DNA of 64,000 bases, from NCBI GenBank assembly GCA_027405735.1, contig JAPEHQ010000022.1, positions 682,001 through 746,000 on the forward strand. Reading direction: 5' to 3'. Numbering within the stretch: the first letter of the stretch is position 1; every line of letters begins with the position of its first letter. The stretch is from Mucor racemosus (lineage: Eukaryota > Mucoromycota > Mucoromycetes > Mucorales > Mucoraceae). Shown piece by piece: positions 55,863 through 64,000 of the stretch. A program made the translations under genes and the position numbers. The notes beneath the pieces were generated by a model. It saw only the letters and a program-made list of their open reading frames with translations, ran no database searches and was not told the DNA's origin.

Positions 55863-58209
55863 TTATGGTAAGCTACTGGTATCTCTGTAAGCAAAATTCA
55901 AATTATAAACTTCGTTACATAATATTGGCCAACTAATTGACATTGTTCCTTTCTCTCTTTGTTCTAGTTGAAGCATTTCATACATGAATTTCAAATTAGG
56001 TTGAATAATAACATTTAAACGACGTGCTCGAACAAACAAATATGCTTGCACCAGAGAAAATTGTAAATGCTTCATTACATAACAAATTGTGATTGCTGCG
56101 CTTCGACTGACTCCTACTCTACAATGAATTAAGCAGGTTGTACCTTTTAGCCGAGCATCCTCTATATATATTATTTAGTGGGTATATTTTACGCAATTTT
56201 GATCTGCAAAACTCACCAATAAATTCCAATACATTGTCTAATCTACTACGAATCGAATCAATGCCATCGTCATATAAATTATCCAAGAATAATAATTCAA
56301 ACGCATTTTTATCTAAATCTGCCTTTTCGCCTACACTCACAATATGCGTAATATTGAGTGCCTTCAACATGGCTGGGTTTGTTGCATGATTCAGGTTACC
56401 CAGGTATAGAAATGGCAAAATTCGAGATGGAAATGAACCTTCAAATCGTGGAGAATAAAACCAAGGAAACAATCTTTCTTCTTTTTTTGTGGGGGATAGT
56501 TGTGATTGCCTATATATATTGTCCGGTATCTTTTCATCTATATCAGTATTTGAAATTGAATTGATATAAGCATCATCTAATAGCTGTCGATTGTCTGCCT
56601 TTACTAGAGGGGCGTGAACATCCATCAAGACGTCTTTTCCGTTTTGTTCATCATCATTTTCACTCTCTACAGCATGTTCATTTGATTTTACTGAACGCAC
56701 ACTTAATCTTTTGATTGCCTCTGATGCATCTGCCGCGCTCTTTTTTCTTTTTGGTTGGGGTTCTATGCTTTCATGATCCTCAAAAAGCATGTGTTCAATT
56801 CTGCGTAACGTAGGAACATCTGCTGCATAGACGAAAAATGAGCGTATACGTTGTAGATAAAGATAAGCTTCTGGTAATTGTAATTTATAGTGATACATGA
56901 TCCAAGTGAGTGATAATAAACTTGATTCGGTGTATCCATCAGAGCAATGAATGAGTATTTTACGATCGTGCTTTGCCTGATCTTCCATAAATAAGAGTAA
57001 ATGATATAAGCGAGCATAAAATGCATCAAATTCCGATTTTTCGTTGGGTACACCAGTAGCAAACATGTCAAAATGGATCATCTCTGAAGGCATTTGACCA
57101 TCTTTCAATTCATTTAATGTTTCACGAGCCAAAGTTAGAGTAGATGGTAAAGGCATATCAGCCAAATCATGTGCTTCGATACAGATAGAAAATTGATGAG
57201 GATTTACATCTTCTTCATGACTAAAATCGGATGAAGAAGACGATGACATGCCAATATCATAAGTTGATACAGGTGCATCTTGTGTGTTTCCCACCTATTC
57301 AAGAATAAATGGTTAATTTCAAACAACAACAATAACAACTGAACAAGATGATTTTTTTTTTTTTTTTTTACCCAAATATTTTTAGTTATCTCGGTTGTTT
57401 TACTCAATTCTCTCATTTGAATGTTTTCTAATTCAACAAAATCTCTTCTTTGTACCATTAAACCTGTTGAATCATACATGACTAGTTCAGGATAATCCCT
57501 TTCAAATACCGAGAATTCATCTATTTGTGTAAAATCATGCATAAATTTTTCGTTGCCATAGAAACCCGTTGCCTAACAACCTTTTTTTTTTTTTTTTTTT
57601 CTTACCTTCAATAATGATTGTTTTGTAGATCAAAGTATTTGCATTTGCTACCGCTCTTTTCCCCGCACTGTGTTGAACCGACTCAATCTGAGTCAATCTC
57701 TCTTGATATAATTTCTGTTGAGCAACAGCTAATTCTGTAGCTATTTGTTGAGCATGGGTTCCATACAATACTAAATCACAAATTGTCGAAAATCTCGAGA
57801 TTTGGTTTTGGAAATTACGAAGGTTTATTGTACTGTCCTTGTTGGAACTATTGATAAATTCATATTGGTGAGGCGGCTCCATGAATAAAACTTGTTGGGG
57901 TAGTACTGTTTCGATAAGACGAGATGTAGTTTTCGAATCTTCGCAATGTATCACCATTAAACCACGATAATTTGGAACCATACTTCTTCTAACACCAAAG
58001 AATAAGTTTTGTTGGTTACTATATCCATCTACCCCATGTAACCAAGGGAAAAGGATGTCATTAGGTAATGGAAATTCGTTGTAAAGTTGATTAAATTTCG
58101 CAAATTGTTGAGCTGTAGTTGTGTAAATGTTTTCATGTTTTTGAGCGATTAAATCGTTCGGTATTTCGAACAAACTGCTGTTATTTATCTTCTCGGTAGG
58201 TAATGTCAT
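55863..58209 (-). CDS. PPS1: Pps1-like dual-specificity phosphatase
   Basis: Protein phosphatase of the fungal Pps1 family, linked in yeast to S-phase progression. Exons 58209-57606, 57520-57372, 57294-56217 and 56161-55863 give 709 aa with consistent phases. The start MTLPTEKIN is taken as the first in-frame ATG after the poly(A) tract. The active site is HCRVGVSRSA (Cys624, Arg630). An internal phosphatase-like domain has HCSDGYTES (about 367-375), where the arginine is replaced, so it should be inactive; yeast Pps1 has the same arrangement. A Lys/Arg-rich KRKKS linker may be a nuclear signal. Introns 1 and 2 have A runs directly after the donor. It is divergent from the ARL6IP4-like gene. 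Confidence 0.9.
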
Positions 58210-58403
58210 AAAAATTTTTGTGGGGTTATAATAGAAGGGAAAGGAGTAGGGGATAAAGAAAAAAAAAAAAAAAAAAAATGCAAATAAAAGAAAAAGCTTA
58301 GAATCTTTTTCGATATTTTTCCGCTGTGGGGGGGGGGGTTTCAGATTACGCGAGATTTGGTCCTTTGATTTCTTTCTTTTCATCTCTGATTAATCTATTA
58401 AAG
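58210..58403. promoter_or_regulatory. Divergent promoter region PPS1/ARL6IP4-like
   Basis: 194 bp separate the start codons. It contains an A20-type run (58260-58278) and an 11-G run (58328-58338). No TATA box is clear. The runs may exclude nucleosomes and so open the shared promoter; this is inference. Confidence 0.5.
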
Positions 58404-58836
58404 ATGCCAAAATCCTCAAAAGAAAAAACAAATAAAAATAAAGACATTGATGTTTTGGAACAATTAAAAAAACTCGCCAAAAAACAAAAGAAAAAAAGCC
58501 TTAAATCCAGCAACAAGAAAGAAAGCAAGGCAGATAATGCAATGATCCCAATGACTAAAGAGGCGTATGAAAAACAACGTTCGATAATCAAGACGGAATA
58601 CGATGCTCAAACGGGTAGAATGAGGTAATTTACGATATTAGATTTCGTATGAAAATTCTTTAACTTTTTTTATAAAAAAAAAAAAAAAAAAAAAAAAAAC
58701 CAACATTTTTAGACGAAAACGAGCTACAGGTGAAATATTGGAAAGTATTGTAACCAAAGAGCAACATTTAAAAATTAATAAGATGTCTACATTAATGGAT
58801 GGCATTTCATATCAAAATCAAGTAATTAAGAAATAA
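58404..58836 (+). CDS. ARL6IP4: ARL6IP4/SR-25-like nuclear protein
   Basis: 114 aa in two exons (58404-58624 and 58713-58836). The N-terminal half is Lys/Ser-rich (KKLAKKQKKKSLKSSNKK), as expected for a nuclear or nucleolar protein. The C-terminal half matches the conserved core of ARL6-interacting protein 4 (SRrp37), with MTKEAYEKQRS, DAQTGRMR, GEILESIVTKEQH and INK. Human ARL6IP4 affects splice-site choice; the fungal role is not known. The intron carries a run of about 28 A before its acceptor. Confidence 0.82.
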
Positions 58837-59120
58837 TATAATTTTGTGTAATATTGAAGTAATATATAAATGGTCAATATACGAGTGTAAATATGACAAG
58901 AAAAGGAATTGAAAATTAACTTGCTGTCCCTGTATTCAAAGTCCTTGTTGTTATATAATGATTTTACTCCCTTTTTTCTTGTTGTTATTTTTATAACATT
59001 TCCCTCTCTTTTTTTGCCTTTTCTTTCATTCCATTCATTCATTTAGTCCTTTTTCAATTAACAAAAAAAAAGAAAAAAAAAACGAGAAATTAATCCCACT
59101 CCTTTCCTGAGAAAGAAAAT
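58837..59120. other. Intergenic region between ARL6IP4-like gene and ROM2
   Basis: 284 bp, pyrimidine-rich on the ROM2-sense strand (tttttcttgttgttatttt, ccctctctttttttgcc) up to 50-100 bp from the start, as in many fungal promoters. No gene. Confidence 0.5.
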
Positions 59121-62100
59121 ATGCAATCAGACATCCTTGACCAACAACAACAGCAACAACATACATTAAGATCTTCGCCTTCATCTACGAATATTTATAG
59201 TAGATATAGATTGCCTTCAAATGCAAGCACAGATACAACGGCAAGCAGTAATCAAGATGTAGTAATGGATCATAAAAGAAGCTATACTATTGATAATTTA
59301 AATACATTGGCTTATTTCTCGTCTTCGGATAACATTTCAACTGAATTGACTCCATCGGCTGCTATTCGTGATCGCTATTACCAATCAAGCCGTTATTTAC
59401 AAGATAATCATCATGCTGATGAATTAGAAGAGGATGATCACTTCTTGGAAGAGGATGAAGGAGAAGGAGAAGAAGATACTGTTTACGAAGAGGCTATTGG
59501 AGACGTATTTGATTATAGACCTGGCGATAGTAATTTTTATACTAAACCAGATGGTACACCAAGTATTTATAGTATCAATGATTCTGTAATTTCGCTTCGA
59601 ACAGAATACAATGGTGAAGATAGCCGTTCTATCAATAGTATTCGTACTGTAGATGATCGTATGCAAGGTCGTTCTACATCTCTTTTAGGTGCTAATTTAA
59701 ACTCATTAGCCAAGACTGCAAAAAAAGTATCAAGATCAAGTTCCATCTTTCGAACCAACAATAACAACAACAACACTGAAAAAAATACCAAGAAAAAGCT
59801 GGAACCTTTTGTCCCTGTTCGAGACCAGTATTTAAAAGATAACTCAAGTATTCGGTCCGTGGGTGGTACGAGTTTGTTGTCTAAATTATCAAAGTCCACG
59901 GCCCCCATGAGAGCAAAATTATCCGCAATTTCTCATTTAGCCAGTAGACATCATGCTCGAATTGAACATACTCCCTCCATTGCACTACCCGGCAGAAAAC
60001 GAGTAGCTGAAAGTGTATACAATATTCCAATGAGCTCATCTATTTCAGTTAATAACCAACCTCGTCCTTCTATAAATGTCAATCCTTCTACCAGCACCAA
60101 GAAAAGGTCTACATTTGAAAAGGCTCAATCATTCACATTTAATTTGCCTAAAACCTTATCTGCTTCTTCTTCAACCAATTCGAATGCAAGCAGCAATAAA
60201 CTCATTGTTGGCTCTACATTAGTTGATGAACCTGGTTCCATTGCACCTATCAAAACAAATGAACGTTTACCCGCTATTTACCCCGCTTTACTTTCAAAGG
60301 TAGCCGAGGCATTTCAGGAACGTATTGTATTGAGCACAAGAGCAAAGGACAGTATTAAATATAAGGATGTATTTGATGGAAAGGAAGCAGTGGTAAGTTC
60401 AGATATGGTTGTATTTGAATATTCCATAATTCTGATACAATTTCTATTAGGATAAACTCGCTTTTATCATAAAATCGAATGATCGTAATTTAGCATTATT
60501 GATAGGCCGTTCTTTGGATTCACAAAAGTTCTTTCACGATGTCAACTATGAACATCGTTTGCGCGATTCAAGCCAAGAATTGTATCAATTCAAACGAGAT
60601 CAACTCAATTTAAGGCCTAAAAGTGGCATTGTCAGTCCTCAAGATACCAGTAAACTCGATAATAAAGCTGTTGCTAATGAAGACACATTGCCCAATGGTG
60701 TATTTACTTTATTGACAGATTGTTATTCACCTACTTGTACAAGAGAAAGACTTTGTTATTCATCTCGTTGTCCTAGACGCCAAGAGCAAGCTAAGCGTTA
60801 CAATGCCTCAAATCATCGTGGACACAGTCGTGAAGGAAGTAATTCTTATCTTATCAGTCAACAAGAAGATAGATTATGGATTAATACAGTACCAAAATCA
60901 CTTTTAGATACCTTGAGCAAAGATGAAACGAAGCGCCAAGAGAACATTTACGAGTTGGTATATACTGAAAAAGATTTTGTGAATGATTTGACATATTTGA
61001 AAGAGGTATGAAGTTGAAGGGGAATGCTTTTAATGAAAAAAAAGCAATGGTGTTGATGTTTTATTTTGATTATATAGCAATGGATTCAACCTTTATTAGA
61101 TACTAAAAATCAACATCAAATTACTGGCGATAGAGTAGCATTTGTTCAAGAAATTTTCTGGAACATCCAAGAAGTTTTACAAGTAAATAGTACTTTATCC
61201 AAGGCATTACTTATTCGTCAAGCAAAAGCCAAGGTAGTTGATCAAATTGGTGATATCATGTTGGCTCATGTAGCCAAATTTGAACCATTTGTACGTTATG
61301 GATCTCACCAAATTATCAGTAAATATGCTTTCGAAACCGAGAAATCCACCAACCCTTCATTTGCAGATTTCGTTACTAAAACTGAGCGTTTACCACAATC
61401 AAGAAAGCTAGAATTGAATGGTTATCTTACAAAACCTACCACCCGTTTGGGTCGATACAATTTATTATTGAGGGAGATTTTGAAACACACACCTAAAGGT
61501 CATCCAGATCAAGAAACTATCCCAAGAGTCATGTCAATCATTGCCAAATTTTTAGCAGATGTCAATCGAGAAACCGGCAAAACAGAGAATTTCTTTAATT
61601 TGCAATTATTGAACGAAAGAATTGTAAACAAGAACATCTCCAACTTTGTAAGTTTATGAAAAGACTAGCTATTGATTTATGCTAATTGTGTGTTTGTGTG
61701 TTGTTTGTTTTCTTGTTTGTTTGTTTAGGACCTCGACTTAACTGCGTCTAATCGCCAAATTATTATGAAAGGTACCTGGAAAAAGGGATCTGGATCAACT
61801 GAATCTTCCGAGGTATTGGTCTACTTATTAGATCATTGTTTACTTATTATGAAATCCAAGCAAAACGAAGAAAAGTACAAACTTGTTAGAAAGCCTATTC
61901 CATTAGCATTACTTTCAATCACATTCCCTGATTTTACAAAACGAGCCAGTACAATTATTCCATTAGGCAGACCAAGCAATGTCTCAGCAGCTGATGTCAA
62001 TATTACAAGCAACAATGCTCTCAATGATGATAATATATCCACAGCAAACACAACAAACATCGATTATACCAATGCAGCCATTAATAATATACCTAAAAAT

Positions 62101-63624
62101 GGATTCCCTATTTCGTTTGTTCATTTAGGAAAACAAAGTTCAGGAGGTCCCATCACTTTATATTCAACTACATTAGCTGTTCGTAAACAATGGGCTGATA
62201 AAATTGAAGGCCAACGTAAAGCTCTAGTTGAAAAGCATAAAGTGTTTAATATCAAATCCATCAATGAGAGTTTCTTTAGCACATTTAACAAGGTCAACTG
62301 TACAGCTGTATTTGGTAAGTTGATGTATTTCTTCAAACATTCGTTGAAAATCTAATTATATCCACGCAGATAATGGTAAATCTCTCGTCTTGGGTGGTGA
62401 TCAAGGCGTATACCTTAAAAAGGAAGGTAGTGGGGATGAATTAATTAGAATCTTGGCAATGGACAAAGTATCACAAATTGACATCCTCGAGCAATCCAAC
62501 TTAATTTTGGTATTGGCAGATAAAATCCTGTATACCTATTCATTAGATACCCTCTTGTCTACTGAAACAGGCATGAAGCGTGGTCGTAAAATATCTAGCC
62601 ATGTTTCCTTTTTCAAAGTTGGTAAAATTTGGGATAAATCTATTCAAGCAAATGCCAGTGGTCCAGATCAAGTAATCACTGTAGATGGTATTGAAAAAAC
62701 CTTGGTTTGTTTTGTCCGTTACAATGCCATGACATCTACTATTCGTGCTTTAGAACCTTATGAAACTACAAAAGAATCCAGCAAGAAAAAGAACAAGAAT
62801 CTAGGCCGTCTTATTCGTGGTAATAATGAAGTCCTCAAGGCGTACAAGGATTTGTACATCCCTGGAGAAGCTTCCTCTATTCAATTTTTCAAAAACATCA
62901 TCTGTGTTGGTAGTGCAAGAGGTTTTCAAATGGTGAACCTGAGTTCTGCAGAAGTACAAAGTAAAATAGTAACACAAATTGTCTGTTTGATTTATGGATA
63001 TTAATTAATTTTTTTTTTTTTTTTTTTTTTTGCTTCAAGGTGTACTGGATCCAAATGATGAAAGTAATAATTCCATCCTTGCGTTACATGAAAATATGAA
63101 ACCCATTTCAATGTTTAGACACAAAGATGGCAATATTTTACTTTGTTATAGTGGTAATGTTTATTGGGGGGGCGATTGCTTCACTGTGATTTTTTTTTTT
63201 TATATATATACTAATATGCATACATAGAATTGGCCTTCTATATCGATAAAAAGGGTAAACGTGTTCGTAAAGATTGGTCCATTCCTTGGGAAGGAAATCC
63301 TACTGCATTTGCATTTAGATTCCCGTATGTCGTTGCCTTTAATACCAACTTTATTGAGGTTCGTCATATGGATACAGTAAGTTGATAATGTTGATATAAC
63401 CAATGTACATTCCTATTAACAATAATCTTGTTTAGGGTGATTTGCTTCAAGTGATACCCGGAAATAACATTCGTTGTCTTCGCCCTGATTCCACAGACAG
63501 AATTTATGGTGTCATGGATGATCGTCTTGCCGGATCTGAAGTTATCTTTGAACTGCACCTGGTCGATCCTCATCGCCGTAAAATCAGCATGATTAAAAAC
63601 ACTAGAAACAGAACTTTATTCTAA
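59121..63624 (+). CDS. ROM2: Rho1 guanine-nucleotide exchange factor (Rom1/Rom2 type)
   Basis: Activates Rho1 at the plasma membrane in the cell-wall integrity pathway. Eight exons (59121-60392, 60451-61005, 61078-61647, 61729-62314, 62370-62960, 63040-63153, 63228-63376, 63436-63624) give 1341 aa, all phases matching. Order: long disordered N-terminus (Gln, Ser and acidic tracts), DEP-like domain (about 400-520; FIIKSNDRNLALLIGRSLD), DH exchange domain (about 583-780; ENIYELVYTEKDFVNDLTYL, TRLGRYNLLLREILKHT), PH domain (about 800-985; MKGTWKKGSG, HLGKQSSGG), and a CNH domain (about 1005-1320; VLGGDQGVYL, ending RRKISMIKNTRNRTLF). The arrangement is that of Rom2. A cysteine cluster TDCYSPTCTRERLCYSSRCP follows the DEP-like region. 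Confidence 0.94.
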
Positions 63625-63912
63625 AAATGGCATCTTTCTGTATATGTATGTTTTCTGTACATTATCTTTCTTTCTTTTTTCCTATTCATTCCTTTTATTC
63701 TTTGTCTATTTCCTTTTTTTTTTCTTTTTTTCTATTGTCCTCTTTTAACTTATTATTATTTTTATTACTTACTATTACTATTGCTACAAAAATTAAAAAT
63801 TCAAGAAATTCGCTCCTTAAAAACACACGCAAATCCTTGTTATTAGTATGCATGAATGTGCAGTACTCGGCTCAAGGCTCAATAAACTAACAAAAAAAAA
63901 AAAAAAAAGAAT
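63625..63912. other. 3' flank of ROM2
   Basis: Pyrimidine-rich, then a run of about 18 A (63892-63909) after AATAAAC. No separate gene. Confidence 0.5.
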
Positions 63913-64000
63913 ATGAAGCTATTCTTGAAAATGCTATTGCAATTTATAGAATGGAAATTGATCAAAAACTGGACGAGCAAAAATCCTTTGTAGGCATAAT
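63913..64000 (+). other. Possible partial coding frame at the window edge
   Basis: After the A run, one frame reads EYEAILENAIAIYRMEIDQ then KLDEQKSFVGI to the end of the window. It looks protein-like (helical, charged) and could be an exon of a next gene, but no start codon or domain can be assigned. Confidence 0.25.

Noticed and set aside
57535..57605. Coding sequence NGFLWQRKIYA following PPS1 exon 1
   Set aside because: It ends at a stop; splicing 57605-57521 joins IIIE to DEFSVFERDYPE in phase, which fits better.

Overview
The window looks like an early-diverging fungus, most likely Mucoromycota. It is AT-rich with short introns (about 50-90 nt, GT-AG, several with a TACTAAC-type branch point). 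Housekeeping genes of clear fungal type sit among dense young and old transposons. A CDK5RAP1-type tRNA methylthiotransferase, an HSPA12-like Hsp70 and chromodomain Ty3 elements fit that lineage. I cannot name the genus. All calls come from reading the sequence; no searches were run.

Layout. 1-9.5 kb holds host genes: a decayed GAPDH-like scrap at the edge, LAS1 (-) divergent from ETT1/NRO1 (+), a broken GPI-protein-like gene, an intronless SASA-type esterase (+), and a G-alpha subunit (-) converging on it. 9.5-20.1 kb is repeat territory: an (AC)n tract, repeat R1 copy 1 with an LTR-like insertion, an LTR fragment, repeat R3 copy 1, and a full-length Ty3 element (13993-20063, minus strand, apparently identical LTRs, TSD ATTAA). 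20.7-26.7 kb holds host genes: CDK5RAP1 whose reading frame appears to run on into an LYR-type domain, then a Pap1/Yap1-like bZIP and TAF8, both minus.

27-50 kb is a nested repeat landscape. A composite block (R1, then a unit A/B, then R2) occurs twice. Unit A is split by a LINE (29724-35161, TSD of 12 nt). Unit B is split by a second Ty3 element (40728-47779, TSD ATCAT). Solo LTRs with 5-bp duplications interrupt R1 copy 3 and R2 copy 1, and an inverted truncated LTR creates a long inverted repeat. Units A and B carry a WD40-like gene scrap. 50.9-53.7 kb holds R3 copy 2 and a Tc1-like transposon with perfect 27-bp terminal inverted repeats.

53.7-64 kb holds host genes again: HSPA12-like Hsp70 (-), PPS1 phosphatase (-), ARL6IP4/SR-25-like protein (+) and the Rho1 exchange factor ROM2 (+). 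Signalling is prominent: G-alpha, the redox bZIP, PPS1 and ROM2 would belong to nutrient/pheromone, oxidative stress, S-phase and cell-wall pathways. LAS1, ETT1, TAF8 and ARL6IP4 serve rRNA processing, translation termination, transcription initiation and RNA processing. The most interesting observation is the CDK5RAP1-LYR reading frame: an iron-sulfur enzyme joined to a domain type linked to iron-sulfur cluster delivery, with a presequence-like stretch between them.
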